Below are positions 50,234-60,658 of a stretch of DNA of 64,000 bases, piece by piece; position 1 is the stretch's first letter; each line of letters starts with the position of its first letter. This DNA is from Thiothrix sp. (GTDB lineage Bacteria; Pseudomonadota; Gammaproteobacteria; Thiotrichales; Thiotrichaceae): NCBI GenBank assembly GCA_008015155.1, contig SSFA01000031.1, positions 1-64,000 of the forward strand, read 5' to 3'. Position numbers and translations under genes: made by a program. Below the pieces are notes generated by a model. It saw only the letters and a list, made by a program, of their open reading frames with translations. It ran no database searches and was not told the DNA's origin.

Positions 50234-50650
50234 TTAAGCTTCTTCTGTGAACAATTTTTGAAGAATCGGCTCATTTGCAGCAGGAAAATCTAGCTTTTTG
50301 AGCTCAGCTAACTCAAACCAAGCGATGGCTTGTCCTTCTCTGCCTACTGGTTCTTGTTGGAAACTCGATACAAGCCACACATCCAACCAAATGTTTTTAT
50401 CGGGATAAGTGTGTCTAATTTCAATAAAAGGCTGCATGCTGGCTACATCAGGCTCGATGCCCAATTCTTCGAATAGCTCCCGCTTTAAAGCATCAACCGC
50501 GAGTTCATTAGGCTCTACTTTGCCACCCGGAAACTCCCATTTGCCACCTTGATGTTTATGCAAAGGACGCTGCGCGAGTAGGATTTGTTTACGGCTGTTA
50601 TAGATAACAGCCGCAACCACATGAATCCAAACCGATGAAGACTCAGACAT
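50234..50650 (-). CDS. mutT: Nudix hydrolase MutT (8-oxo-dGTPase)
   Basis: Removes oxidised 8-oxo-dGTP before it enters DNA. The 138-residue protein has the Nudix box (GGKVEPNELAVDALKRE, then LFEELGI) and the MutT-typical ILLAQRPLHKHQGGKWEFPGG. Adjacency to secA-argJ mirrors the secA-mutT order in Escherichia coli. Its ATG follows the argJ stop with no gap. Confidence 0.92.
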   Translation of the reverse strand: MSESSSVWIHVVAAVIYNSRKQILLAQRPLHKHQGGKWEFPGGKVEPNELAVDALKRELFEELGIEPDVASMQPFIEIRHTYPDKNIWLDVWLVSSFQQEPVGREGQAIAWFELAELKKLDFPAANEPILQKLFTEEA

Positions 50651-51858
50651 TAGCTACGATATTCAGCGTTAATTTTTACGTAGTCATAAGAAAAATCACA
50701 AGTCCAAGTCGTGGCGCTAGCTGAACCGCGCCCCATCTGAATACGCACATTGATTTCATCACGCTTCATTTCAACTTGGCCTAGCTCCTCACGATAGCTA
50801 GAGACAGGCTGACCTTTTTCGATCAGTAAAGTATCTCCCAGCCACAGAGTCACCGCATTAACATCTAGCTGATCAATTTGACTACGCCCTACTGCAGCAA
50901 GAATCCGTCCCCAATTAGGGTCGCTAGCAAACATCGCCGTTTTGACCAGAGGTGACAAAGCGACGGTATTACCAATCACACGTGCTTCTGCACGGTCTTT
51001 CGCACCTTCAACTATGATACTAATAAACTTAGTCGCTCCCTCACCATCACGCACAATCGCTTGCGCAAGATACATACAAACTTCTTGTACCGCTTGCTGG
51101 AAGTCAGCGCAATTACTAGCATCAATCACAGCCCCTGATTGTCCAGTTGCTGCCAAGACTAACGAATCGTTGGTGGAGGTATCACCGTCAATCGTGATGC
51201 AGTTAAAGGTTTCCTCAACCACCTCATTTAAAATGCTTTGTAATAAATTTGGATCAACTTGAGCATCCGTGGCTATATAAGACAGCATCGTCGCCATATT
51301 CGGGTGAATCATCCCCGCACCTTTAGCGATACCGGTAATAGTCACCTGCTGGCCACCCACAGTTATTTGCTTGCTCATGGCCTTGCCGATGGTATCGGTG
51401 GTCATGATGGCTTTAGCTGCAGCTAGCCAATTATCTTCTTTAAGATTAGCAAGTGCATTGGGTAAAGCAGCCACTACTTTCTCTACTGGCAATTGTTGAC
51501 CAATGACACCCGTAGAAAATGGCAGAATTTGCTCTGGCTCACAGCGCCCTGCTTCAGCTAGAGCCACACAACAAGCTTTAGCTGCAGCTAAGCCCGGCTC
51601 ACCCGTACCTGCATTCGCATTACCTGCATTCACTAGCAAATAACGAGGATTGGCACTGGCTAGATGTGACCGTGACACTGTGACAGGTGCTGCACAGAAA
51701 GCGTTCCGAGTAAATACCGCTGCACAAGAACTGCCTTCAGCTAATTCGATTACTAATAGGTCATCACGCCCTTTATAACGAATACCCGCATTCAAAGTAG
51801 CTAAGCGAATACCAGCAACAGGTAACAGATTTTGATTAAAGCTTAAATTGACAGCCAT
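50650..51858 (-). CDS. argJ: Bifunctional ornithine acetyltransferase/N-acetylglutamate synthase ArgJ
   Basis: Transfers acetyl from N-acetylornithine to glutamate in the arginine cycle. The 402-residue precursor is expected to cleave itself at the Thr of the KGAGMIHPNMATMLSY motif into alpha and beta chains. C-terminal GEGATKFISI and SPLVKTAMFASDPNWGR are family signatures. The ATG at 51858 overlaps the secA stop by one base (TAATG). A longer reading inside secA is not supported. Confidence 0.96.
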   Translation of the reverse strand: MAVNLSFNQNLLPVAGIRLATLNAGIRYKGRDDLLVIELAEGSSCAAVFTRNAFCAAPVTVSRSHLASANPRYLLVNAGNANAGTGEPGLAAAKACCVALAEAGRCEPEQILPFSTGVIGQQLPVEKVVAALPNALANLKEDNWLAAAKAIMTTDTIGKAMSKQITVGGQQVTITGIAKGAGMIHPNMATMLSYIATDAQVDPNLLQSILNEVVEETFNCITIDGDTSTNDSLVLAATGQSGAVIDASNCADFQQAVQEVCMYLAQAIVRDGEGATKFISIIVEGAKDRAEARVIGNTVALSPLVKTAMFASDPNWGRILAAVGRSQIDQLDVNAVTLWLGDTLLIEKGQPVSSYREELGQVEMKRDEINVRIQMGRGSASATTWTCDFSYDYVKINAEYRS

Positions 51859-54557
51859 TAGCTTAACTTCCCATGACATTGCTTATATTTTTTACCTGAA
51901 CCACAAGGGCATGGATCATTCCGCCCCACTTTTGGCTCAGGATTAGCAGGCGTAGTTTTTTGCACAGGGGTAAAGGCATCCACGACCTCATCGTCATCTA
52001 CAAAAGCAGAAGGATCAGCGTGCGTATATTGCACATCCTGTTGAACTGGTTCGTGCGCTGGCGGCGGCTCACCAATCTGGATGCGTACTAGGAAGGTAAT
52101 AACGTCATGTTTCAGGCGAGTGAGCAACTCTTCGAACATCTCAAACGCTTCACGCTTATACTCCTGCTTAGGATTTTTTTGCGCATAACCGCGCAAACCA
52201 ATACCTTGACGCAAATAATCCATTGCGGCGAGATGCTCTTTCCAATGCGAATCCAGAATATGTAGCATCGCTTCACGCTCTAAGCGGCGCATGCTCTCAG
52301 CACCAATGAGAGATTCTTTCTCTGCTAACTCGTGCTTGACCAAGTCTTGAATACGCTCACGGATCTGTTCTTCATACAGCTTTTTGTCATCATCCAACCA
52401 TTGTTGAACCGGCACGGCTAAATTCAGATCAGTCTGCAATTGCTTTTCTAAGCCGGGGATATCCCATTGCTCATCGACACTACCGGGGGGAATAAAGCGG
52501 CTAACCAAATCCTCAACTACATCATGGCGGATCGACGCGATCATCTCTTGGATGTTATCCGCCATTAATAGCTCAGTACGCTGCTCATAAATAACCTTAC
52601 GCTGGTCATTCGCCACATCATCGTATTCAAGCAAATGCTTACGAATATCGTAGTTATGAGCTTCAACTTTGCGTTGAGCGTTTTCAATAGATTTAGAGAC
52701 TAAGCCTGCTTCAATCGCTTGACCTTTCTCCATGCCTAATTTTTGCATCATCGCTTTAACCCGATCAGAGGCAAAAATCCGCATGAGATTATCTTCTAGT
52801 GACAGATAAAAACGTGAAGAGCCTGGGTCGCCTTGCCGACCTGAACGTCCGCGTAGCTGATTATCAATCCGGCGTGACTCATGACGCTCTGTACCAATGA
52901 TATGCAAGCCACCGGCTGCTAAAACTGTATCATGGCGTTTTTGCCACATGGACTTAATTTTTTGCTTAGCAGCTTCATCAGCATTTGCCTGCGGTAATTG
53001 GGCAATTTCTTCCTCATAACTACCACCGAGTACAATGTCAGTACCACGGCCAGCCATATTAGTGGCAATCGTCACAGCGCCCGGACGACCTGCATTCGCT
53101 ATAATATGTGCCTCACGCTCATGCTGTTTAGCATTCAAGACTTCATGTGGAATACGTAACGCTTTGAGCTTATTGGATACTAACTCTGAAGACTCAATCG
53201 AAGCAGTACCCACTAAGACAGGCTGGCCTTTTTCAACACACGTTTTAATGTCTTCAATGATTGCATCGAATTTTTCTTCAGCCGTTAGATAAATCAGGTC
53301 GTTCGAATCTTTTCGAATCATCGGACGATGAGTTGGAATGACAACGACTTCTAAGCCATAAATCTGTTGTAACTCAAAAGCCTCGGTATCCGCTGTGCCG
53401 GTCATACCCGAAAGCTTTTTATATAAACGGAAATAATTCTGGAAAGTGATTGAAGCTAAGGTTTGGTTTTCTGCTTGAATTTCGACATTTTCTTTGGCTT
53501 CAATGGCTTGATGCAGCCCCTCTGACCAACGTCGACCCGGCATGGTACGCCCAGTGAATTCATCAACAATAATTATTTTGCCATCACGTACGATATAGTC
53601 GACGTTCTTTTGGAACAAGGTATACGCACGCAAACCCGCATTTAAGTGGTGCAGAATCGCAATACTCGCCGAATCATATAAGCCTTGCCCATCCGGCAAC
53701 ACCCCACGCTCACTGAGAATTTGCTCGACGCGCTCTTGACCTGTCTCAGAGAGGAAAACTTGCTTAGCTTTCTCATCCACCCAATAGTCACCCTCGCTAT
53801 CTTCCGCTTCTTGCCGGGATAATTCAGGCACGATGGAGTTAACAGCGCGGTATAAATCGGAAGCATCTTGGCTTGGACCAGAAATAATTAAGGGAGTACG
53901 CGCTTCGTCGATCAAAATCGAGTCAACCTCGTCCACTACTGCGTAAGAGAGTTTACGCTGTACCCGTTCTTCCATCGAAAAGGCCATATTATCGCGTAGA
54001 TAATCAAAGCCGAATTCATTATTAGTCCCGTAAGTGATATCAGCTGCGTAAGCTTCGCGACGCTGATCTTGATTTAAGCCATTGATGATGACGCCAGTGC
54101 TTAAACCTAGGAATCCGTAAAGTTTAGATAAGGCTGTTGCGTCACGCTGTGCCAAATAATCATTAACGGTAATAACATGCACACCATGGCCCGGTAAAGC
54201 ATTGAGGTAAGCCGCCAAGGTAGCGACTAAAGTTTTACCTTCACCTGTACGCATCTCAGCAATTTTGCCGTGATGTAGTACCATGCCGCCGATCATTTGC
54301 ACATCATAATGGCGCATACCAAGAATGCGTTTACTAGCTTCACGCACAGTGGCAAAGGCATCAGGTAAGAGGTCATCAAGTGTAGCACCTGCTGCAAGCC
54401 GCTCGCGGAACTTAACCGTGCGATGTTGCAAGTCGGCATCCGACAACTTGGAGTAATCAGCTTCTAATGCATTAATATTCTTGACGATTTTTGCATAACC
54501 TTTGACCAAACGATCATTACGGCTACCAAAAATCTTTTTCGCAACAGAACCCAGCAT
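51858..54557 (-). CDS. secA: Protein translocase ATPase SecA
   Basis: Drives preproteins through SecYEG. The 899-residue protein is full length: Walker A RTGEGKT (about 103-109), DEVDSILIDEARTPLIISG, the NMAGRGTDIVLGG motif, and a C-terminal zinc-binding tail CPCGSGKKYKQCH that binds SecB and ribosomes. It is followed by argJ with an overlap. A terminator at 54712 separates it from the M23 peptidase gene upstream. Confidence 0.98.
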   Translation of the reverse strand: MLGSVAKKIFGSRNDRLVKGYAKIVKNINALEADYSKLSDADLQHRTVKFRERLAAGATLDDLLPDAFATVREASKRILGMRHYDVQMIGGMVLHHGKIAEMRTGEGKTLVATLAAYLNALPGHGVHVITVNDYLAQRDATALSKLYGFLGLSTGVIINGLNQDQRREAYAADITYGTNNEFGFDYLRDNMAFSMEERVQRKLSYAVVDEVDSILIDEARTPLIISGPSQDASDLYRAVNSIVPELSRQEAEDSEGDYWVDEKAKQVFLSETGQERVEQILSERGVLPDGQGLYDSASIAILHHLNAGLRAYTLFQKNVDYIVRDGKIIIVDEFTGRTMPGRRWSEGLHQAIEAKENVEIQAENQTLASITFQNYFRLYKKLSGMTGTADTEAFELQQIYGLEVVVIPTHRPMIRKDSNDLIYLTAEEKFDAIIEDIKTCVEKGQPVLVGTASIESSELVSNKLKALRIPHEVLNAKQHEREAHIIANAGRPGAVTIATNMAGRGTDIVLGGSYEEEIAQLPQANADEAAKQKIKSMWQKRHDTVLAAGGLHIIGTERHESRRIDNQLRGRSGRQGDPGSSRFYLSLEDNLMRIFASDRVKAMMQKLGMEKGQAIEAGLVSKSIENAQRKVEAHNYDIRKHLLEYDDVANDQRKVIYEQRTELLMADNIQEMIASIRHDVVEDLVSRFIPPGSVDEQWDIPGLEKQLQTDLNLAVPVQQWLDDDKKLYEEQIRERIQDLVKHELAEKESLIGAESMRRLEREAMLHILDSHWKEHLAAMDYLRQGIGLRGYAQKNPKQEYKREAFEMFEELLTRLKHDVITFLVRIQIGEPPPAHEPVQQDVQYTHADPSAFVDDDEVVDAFTPVQKTTPANPEPKVGRNDPCPCGSGKKYKQCHGKLS

Positions 54558-54711
54558 AATCTCTTATTTTCTCCTAACTCATCCTGCCAGTGGCTCTACC
54601 GGCAATTCCCTGAGCCAATACAAGGCAGAGAGTTTACTCCCTTGCGCTGACACAGCCATAGTTGTCACCCCAATATTGGGGTCTAGCCCAAACAAAACAA
54701 GCTCAATTGAC

Positions 54712-54751
54712 AAAAAAATCCGGCGCAATCCTAAGAGAGGAATTGCGCCGG
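54712..54751 (-). terminator. Terminator after the M23 peptidase gene
   Basis: CCGGCGCAAT (54720-54729) pairs with ATTGCGCCGG (54742-54751) and is followed on the minus strand by TTTTTTT. It lies 45 bases after the stop. Confidence 0.9.
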
Positions 54752-54795
54752 CCTCATAGTATAGCTTGAATAACTGGCTATACGGTGAATTATTA

Positions 54796-55755
54796 CTAGT
54801 CTGACAAACCTAAATAAGTCTGCGGGTCAATAGCTTCACCGTTGCGGAGAATCTCTAGATGTAAATGAGGTCCGGTCGACCGACCTGAACTACCTAATAA
54901 GGCTACACGGTCTGCTTTTTGAATAATTTTACCTTGTGTAACTAAAGCCTGATCTAAGTGAGCATAGCGACTTACCAAACCGTTGCCATGGTCAATCTCA
55001 ACAATATTTCCATAGCCTCCTTTCGTACCTACAAACGACACAATACCACCAGCCACGGCATGAACCTCAGTACCACGCGGCCCTGCATAGTCCATGCCCT
55101 GATGCATACGCGTACCACCATTAAAGGGGTCACGGCGCAACCCAAAGGAAGAAGAGATATACCCCAACTTGACGGGGCGGGAAGAAGGTAAAGTCACTTC
55201 AGCTAAAGCTTTGCCTTCAAGCACTTGATACAAGCTTTCGAGCATAGCGCGCTGTTGTTCCATTTTAGACTCTAAAGTTTCAAAAGAGCCTAATAATTCT
55301 TTAGTCGTCAGTTTTGGTGTAGCCGCAGGGGTGTAATCCTCCTCTAAACCACCACGCGGGGGAACTTGATCTAGAGAAAACTCATTAGGATCTAATTTTG
55401 CACGATTCACCACTCGTTTTGCTAATGCATTTAAGCGGGCGATCTCTGCTTCTAAAGCACCCAAACGTACAGAAAGTGTATCTACATCAACGGTATAGGT
55501 AGAGTAGGTCTTCTTAATTTCATTAACCGTATCCATTTGTTGGTCTAGGGTTGAGAGAATTTTCTCCGCTTCCTCCGCTGTTAGAGAACTCTGTTGAGGT
55601 GTATCATCTAATCGATACAAACCCAACATCTGATTCACTGATAAACCGATAATCAGTAAAGCCACTAAAGCGGCTGGGAGCACAAGATGGGTGATGGGAT
55701 TGAGACTAAACGAAGCGCGTCGTGCACCATCACGACTAATACAAATGACTTTCAT
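54796..55755 (-). CDS. M23-family murein DD-endopeptidase-like protein
   Basis: A 319-residue membrane-anchored protein: an N-terminal transmembrane helix (about 22-45), a periplasmic coiled coil (about 60-115) and a C-terminal M23/LytM domain (about 200-315). The zinc site is present as HQGMD (H-x3-D) and HLHLE (H-x-H), so it should be an active peptidoglycan hydrolase. This gene in front of secA and beside a DUF721 gene and lpxC is a conserved arrangement. Confidence 0.93.
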   Translation of the reverse strand: MKVICISRDGARRASFSLNPITHLVLPAALVALLIIGLSVNQMLGLYRLDDTPQQSSLTAEEAEKILSTLDQQMDTVNEIKKTYSTYTVDVDTLSVRLGALEAEIARLNALAKRVVNRAKLDPNEFSLDQVPPRGGLEEDYTPAATPKLTTKELLGSFETLESKMEQQRAMLESLYQVLEGKALAEVTLPSSRPVKLGYISSSFGLRRDPFNGGTRMHQGMDYAGPRGTEVHAVAGGIVSFVGTKGGYGNIVEIDHGNGLVSRYAHLDQALVTQGKIIQKADRVALLGSSGRSTGPHLHLEILRNGEAIDPQTYLGLSD

Positions 55756-55831
55756 GCGACAAACATCCGCAGGTGCCCTCCACAGGCAAGCTAAGCACTC
55801 TATTTATAATAGTTGGATGTAGTGCAGGTTG

Positions 55832-56296
55832 ATGCAAAAAGATACTATGAGAAAAATCAACTACTTTATTAATGATGGTCTGTCCGAAAGGCTGGATCAG
55901 CTAGATAAACTGAGCTATTTGATTAGTCAACATACCCAGATGCGCCTAGAAAATCGCATTTGGCCCATGATTCGTAATCGGCGTTTACTCGTCCTAACTG
56001 ATGATCCGCATTTTGCGACTCAAGCAAGATTTACACAGAAGACACTCTGTCATCATCTCAATAAAGAATTGAGCTTAAAACTTAACGGTGTGGATATTAA
56101 ATTGATTGCCATGCCGCTGGCAAGTTTCGGGCGGAAATCGAATAGAGTTCCCATGAGCGAGCAAACCATTGAAACGCTTGCAAGTATTGCACAACAAATT
56201 CAGGATGAGAGCTTACGACAGGCTTTAGTAAGGCTGGCTTTAGTCCATCGTGCCAGCCCTTATCCTGTTCAGGAACTTCAGACTGCTAGCGCATAG
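55832..56296 (+). CDS. dciA: DUF721 / DciA-like protein
   Basis: A 154-residue protein of the DUF721 family, of which DciA helps load the replicative helicase in bacteria lacking DnaC/DnaI. It has the N-terminal helical region (about 5-40) and the compact KH-like core (about 40-95; RNRRLLVLTDDPHFATQARFT). Location between secA/M23 and lpxC is the usual one for this gene. ATG at 55832 is chosen; an ATG at 55847 is an alternative. Its end overlaps the convergent lpxC by 19 bases. Confidence 0.75.
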   Translation: MQKDTMRKINYFINDGLSERLDQLDKLSYLISQHTQMRLENRIWPMIRNRRLLVLTDDPHFATQARFTQKTLCHHLNKELSLKLNGVDIKLIAMPLASFGRKSNRVPMSEQTIETLASIAQQIQDESLRQALVRLALVHRASPYPVQELQTASA

Positions 56297-57192
56297 CCAT
56301 CGGCAAAAATAGCACGCTCACGTTGTTTTTCATCCAGCGATACCATTTCCCAAGCCTCTTTTTGTGCTAAGAGTTCACGCACGAGAAGATTATTAATCGC
56401 ATGGCCAGCCTTATGCCCATGAAAAGCACCGATGATGCCATGTCCTAAGGTGTACAAATCGCCAATCGCATCCAGAATTTTATGACGAATAAATTCATCG
56501 TTATAACGTAGACCGTCTGGATTTAACACACGAAACTCATCTAAAACGATAGCATTTTCTAAACTACCGCCTAAACCTAAATTCTTAGAGCGCAATAATT
56601 CGATGTCGCGCATGAAGCCAAATGTGCGCGCGCGTGCAATTTCACTAGCATAGGCTTGTTTAGAGAAATCTAATTCCATGCTCTGACGAGTTGCGCTCAC
56701 GGCAGGGTGATTGAATTGAATATCAAAAGAGGCTTTAAAGCCCTCATAAGGACTTAAACGCGCCCAAGCATCACCCTTACGGAACTCAACTGATTTTTTG
56801 ATACGAATAAAGCGTTTAGCTGCATATTGCTCAGCGATACCTGCGGACAAAATCAAATATAAAAAGGGTGCCGCACTGCCATCCATAATCGGAATCTCAG
56901 GGGCATCAATATCGACATAGAGATTATCAATCCCTAAACCCGCTAAGGCAGATAATAAATGTTCAACCGTTGCAACTTTAACTGCACCTTCTAATAAAGC
57001 CGTACACAACATCGTCTCGCCCACTCGCTCAGGATGGAGGCGCAGTTCTGGCTTATTGGGAAGGTCAGTTCGATAGAAAACAATACCTGTATTAACAGGA
57101 GCAGGCCGTAAAGTCATAGCTACTTTCTTGCCAGAATGTAAGCCAATACCCGTTGAAGACACTGCCGTTCTTAGAGTTCTTTGTTTCAGCAC
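56278..57192 (-). CDS. lpxC: UDP-3-O-acyl-N-acetylglucosamine deacetylase LpxC
   Basis: Catalyses the committed step of lipid A synthesis and so marks a Gram-negative outer membrane. The 304-residue Zn enzyme carries His78 in VATVEHLLSALAG, IRHKILDAIGDLYTLGH and FHGHKAGHAINN, the remaining metal and catalytic residues. It follows ftsZ after about 200 bases that include a terminator, so it may have its own promoter. Confidence 0.98.
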   Translation of the reverse strand: MLKQRTLRTAVSSTGIGLHSGKKVAMTLRPAPVNTGIVFYRTDLPNKPELRLHPERVGETMLCTALLEGAVKVATVEHLLSALAGLGIDNLYVDIDAPEIPIMDGSAAPFLYLILSAGIAEQYAAKRFIRIKKSVEFRKGDAWARLSPYEGFKASFDIQFNHPAVSATRQSMELDFSKQAYASEIARARTFGFMRDIELLRSKNLGLGGSLENAIVLDEFRVLNPDGLRYNDEFIRHKILDAIGDLYTLGHGIIGAFHGHKAGHAINNLLVRELLAQKEAWEMVSLDEKQRERAIFADGYALAV

Positions 57193-57336
57193 TGGTCAGC
57201 CCCTATTTTTTCCATAACTACTTGTACCGTGTACCGTTTAATAAACGGCGCAAATCATACCACAGTTAATTACAGTCATTTTAAATAGATTTTGCCGAGC
57301 TTAGGCTGAATAAATCAATAAGCCTTATTCTAAATA

Positions 57337-57364
57337 AACAACCAACCTTGGCAAGTTGGTTGTT
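57337..57364 (-). terminator. Terminator of the fts operon after ftsZ
   Basis: AACAACCAACCTT (57337-57349, one bulge) pairs with AAGTTGGTTGTT (57353-57364) around GGC. The minus-strand flank is T-rich (TTTATTT). It lies 31 bases after the ftsZ stop. Confidence 0.75.
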
Positions 57365-57394
57365 GGGGCATGTTTGATCACTCACAAGCTACTA

Positions 57395-58552
57395 TTAATC
57401 CGCTTGAGTTCGTAAAAACGCAGGGATATCTAGTGCGCTAGAACCACCACGATTAAACCCTGGTGTCTGAGCATTTGCACGTGCATCACCAAGATTCACT
57501 ACCACTCGTGGTTTTTCTGGCTGCACAGGAGCAGCAGGACGTTCCCGTTTAGCAACAGCTTGTGCGGCAGCTGGTTTGGTAACACTATGCGCCGCTGCAT
57601 CTTCTAAGCCAGTAGCCACTAAAGTGACGCGAATTTCATCACGCATATCAGGGTCAATAACCGTACCGACGACGACTGTAGCTTCATCTGAAGCAAATTG
57701 GCGAATCACTTCACCGACCTCTTCAAATTCATGAATGCCCATGTCTAAACCAGCCGTGATATTAACCAAAATACCGCGAGCCCCATCTAAACAGATATCT
57801 TCCAATAAAGGATTGGAGACAGCGGCTTGAGCAGCCTTCTCAGCACGGCTATCACCTTGTGCTTTACCCATGCCCATCACTGCCATGCCCATACCAGACA
57901 TAACCGTACGCACATCCGCAAAGTCTACGTTGATCAAGCCAGGACGAGTGATAAGCTCAGCAATACCTTGGACTGCGTTCAGCAAGACATTATTAGCTGA
58001 TTTAAAAGCGTCTAATAAAGTCGCATTCTTACCCAAAGCGGTTAACAGCTTTTGGTTAGGAATAGTAATTAAAGAATCCACATGACGTGCTAATTCGGCA
58101 ATACCTGCATCTGCCAATTTCATGCGCTTCGTCCCTTCCAAATGGAAAGGGCGCGTCACAACGGCAACGGTTAGAATGCCTAAATCACGAGCAATTTCAG
58201 CAACGACTGGAGCAGCACCCGTACCGGTACCACCACCCATACCCGCAGTGATAAACAGCATATCCGTGCCTCGGATTAATTCTTTAATCCGCTCACGATC
58301 TTCCATCGCTGCTTCACGGCCAACATCAGGGTTAGCACCGGCACCTAAACCTTTTGTCAAGCTAGTGCCTAACTGCAAAACAGTACTGACTTGGCAGCCT
58401 TTTAAAGCTTGCGCATCTGTATTAGCACAGATGTACTCCACACCTTCAATACCTGAGTTCAGCATATTAATGACAGCATTGCCACCGCCGCCACCGACAC
58501 CGATCACCTTAATAACGGCACCGGCTTTTTGATTATCCATAATTTCAAACAT
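57395..58552 (-). CDS. ftsZ: Cell division protein FtsZ
   Basis: Tubulin-like GTPase that forms the Z ring. The 385-residue protein has GVGGGGGNAV, the tubulin signature GGGTGTGAAPVVA, the T7 region and a C-terminal conserved peptide LDIPAFLRTQAD that binds FtsA and ZipA. The ATG at 58552 is chosen because GGAG lies 7 bases upstream; an ATG two codons earlier is too close to it. It follows ftsA after 16 bases. Confidence 0.98.
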   Translation of the reverse strand: MFEIMDNQKAGAVIKVIGVGGGGGNAVINMLNSGIEGVEYICANTDAQALKGCQVSTVLQLGTSLTKGLGAGANPDVGREAAMEDRERIKELIRGTDMLFITAGMGGGTGTGAAPVVAEIARDLGILTVAVVTRPFHLEGTKRMKLADAGIAELARHVDSLITIPNQKLLTALGKNATLLDAFKSANNVLLNAVQGIAELITRPGLINVDFADVRTVMSGMGMAVMGMGKAQGDSRAEKAAQAAVSNPLLEDICLDGARGILVNITAGLDMGIHEFEEVGEVIRQFASDEATVVVGTVIDPDMRDEIRVTLVATGLEDAAAHSVTKPAAAQAVAKRERPAAPVQPEKPRVVVNLGDARANAQTPGFNRGGSSALDIPAFLRTQAD

Positions 58553-58568
58553 GCCCATTCTCCAACTG

Positions 58569-59813
58569 TTACAAGTTTCCGTTAAACCAACCTTTAATGC
58601 GCTCCCATAAGCTCTCAGAGGAACTTATTGGCGCGGGGGCTACCCCCCTTCGCTCTCCATAAGCCTGTTGTGCGATGCCGTACAACAGGAGGCCTACCCC
58701 AGTGGAATGGATAGGATTTTCAACTTCACCGCGCAAGCCACCAATATCACGCGGCATTCCTAAGCGAACCGGCATATGGAAGACTTCCTCTGCCAATTCA
58801 ATAGCACCTGTCATTTTCGAGGTACCGCCCGTTAAGACAATACCCGCTCCAATTCGCTCTTCATAACCGCTACGTTGTAGTTCATCTAAAACTAAGGCAA
58901 ATAACTCAGCGTAACGCGGCTCGATAATAGACGATAAAACAATAGTCGATAAGCTTAAAGCCTCACGCTCTCCCACTGCGGGAACATCAATCGTCTCTTC
59001 TTGCTCAATTAATTTTGGTAGGGCGACACCGTGCCTGATTTTAATCTCTTCCGCATGCCGTGTAGGAGTACGCACGCCAAGCGCAATATCATTGGTCACT
59101 TGATCCCCTGCAATTGGGATGACTGCCGTATGATGAATGGCTCCATTGAGGAACACTGCAATATCACTGGTTCCACCACCGATATCGACTAAACAGACAC
59201 CCAACTCTTTCTCATCCTCCTCAAGCACCGCATAACTCGATGCGACTTGCTCAAGGATAATATCTTCCACGCTTAGCCCACAGCGTTCAACGCATTTAAT
59301 AATATTTTGGGCAGCTCCATGGGCTGCTGTCACTAAATGCACCCGTGCTTCCAAACGTACGCCCGACATGCCAATCGGTTCGCGTATACCTTCTTGTGAG
59401 TCTATAACGTATTCTTGTGGCAACACGTGCAAAATACGTTGATCCGCTGGAATAGCCACTGCACGGGCAGCATCCATCACACGTTCGAGATCTTGTGCTG
59501 TTACTTCCTTATCCCGGATAGCGACAATCCCATGTGAGTTCAAACTCCGCACATGACTTCCAGCAATACCTACATAGACTGAACTAATTCTGACGCCAGA
59601 CATCAGCTCAGCTTCTTCAACGGCTTTTTGGATCGACTGAATGGTCGACTCGATATTGACAACCACTCCACGACGCATTCCACGGGAGGGCGAAGTACCA
59701 ATACCGACCACTTCGAGGCGTCCATTTTCGTTCACCTCGCCCACCATAGCGACCACCTTTGAAGTACCAATATCTAAGGCGACGATAGTGTTTCGATCTG
59801 ATTTTTTTGACAT
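58569..59813 (-). CDS. ftsA: Cell division protein FtsA
   Basis: Actin-like protein that tethers FtsZ to the membrane. The 414-residue protein has the phosphate-binding ALDIGTSKV, the CLVDIGGGTSD and TGGTSKMTG nucleotide-binding motifs, the 1C subdomain (about 85-165), and a C-terminal amphipathic helix (WERIKGWFNGNL). It lies between ftsQ (2 bases) and ftsZ (16 bases). Confidence 0.98.
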   Translation of the reverse strand: MSKKSDRNTIVALDIGTSKVVAMVGEVNENGRLEVVGIGTSPSRGMRRGVVVNIESTIQSIQKAVEEAELMSGVRISSVYVGIAGSHVRSLNSHGIVAIRDKEVTAQDLERVMDAARAVAIPADQRILHVLPQEYVIDSQEGIREPIGMSGVRLEARVHLVTAAHGAAQNIIKCVERCGLSVEDIILEQVASSYAVLEEDEKELGVCLVDIGGGTSDIAVFLNGAIHHTAVIPIAGDQVTNDIALGVRTPTRHAEEIKIRHGVALPKLIEQEETIDVPAVGEREALSLSTIVLSSIIEPRYAELFALVLDELQRSGYEERIGAGIVLTGGTSKMTGAIELAEEVFHMPVRLGMPRDIGGLRGEVENPIHSTGVGLLLYGIAQQAYGERRGVAPAPISSSESLWERIKGWFNGNL

Positions 59814-59815
59814 CT

Positions 59816-60658
59816 TTAGCTCCCTAGACTCTGTTGTGTGTATCCATCTAAGGAACTCACAGCCGCGCCATTACCAACACCAGGTTTCCATTCCACAGCG
59901 AATCCATTGGTATAGCGTAGGTCAATCTGATCCATCTCACCGAGACGATCCTTCAAGCCTTGTAAATAGCCCACTTTAAAACGTTGCACGCGTTTTTCCT
60001 GTTCTTTGCGGCCAATAATGATATTTGGCCCATGACGCACTTTCATCCGCCATGAACCGCGTTCATCTTCTGACAGCTCAATAATTTCTAAATCTAAGCC
60101 AGCTAGCATTTTAGTGAGCCGTACGTAGCGCTCACCCATGACACGCCCACTATTACTCTGAGGACTGAAAATAATGGGGAAAACACCCTGCTTTTCTGGC
60201 AATGTTCCGGGGAAAACCTCACCGAACTGATTCAATAACTTATCATCACCCCAAAAAGCAATCGGAAATTGCGTTTCTATATCAACAACCAGTTGATTTG
60301 GCCAAACCTTGCGCAAACTAGCGCCTCTTACCCACGGATTTTGCTCTAAAGCCTTTTCTAATCCATCTGTGTCTAGCAAATATAAATTGGTGTTCACAAA
60401 CGGCTGAGCCAATGCTTCTAACTCCGCCTGTTTGAGGTATTGGAAATCACCCTGCCACTCTAATTTTTTAATGGCTAAATGCGTTGGATCACTAATCCAC
60501 GCCCGTAACCATAGGATGGCTCCTCCCATCACCATTAGTAAAGCCACCATACTCAACCAACGCGCCATACTCGGTGTTAAGTCAGGCACCCGTGCCGTAT
60601 TCTTAACTGGACGTTTTCTTATCCGCGGTTGAGTTTGCATACTAGGTGGCTTAGCCAT
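59816..60658 (-). CDS. ftsQ: Cell division protein FtsQ
   Basis: Bitopic divisome protein linking early and late division proteins. The 280-residue protein has a basic N-terminus (RIRKRPVKN), one transmembrane helix (about 34-52), a POTRA domain (about 60-130; IKKLEWQGDFQYLKQAELEAL) and the FtsQ beta domain. The start overlaps the ddlB stop by one base. Confidence 0.95.
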   Translation of the reverse strand: MAKPPSMQTQPRIRKRPVKNTARVPDLTPSMARWLSMVALLMVMGGAILWLRAWISDPTHLAIKKLEWQGDFQYLKQAELEALAQPFVNTNLYLLDTDGLEKALEQNPWVRGASLRKVWPNQLVVDIETQFPIAFWGDDKLLNQFGEVFPGTLPEKQGVFPIIFSPQSNSGRVMGERYVRLTKMLAGLDLEIIELSEDERGSWRMKVRHGPNIIIGRKEQEKRVQRFKVGYLQGLKDRLGEMDQIDLRYTNGFAVEWKPGVGNGAAVSSLDGYTQQSLGS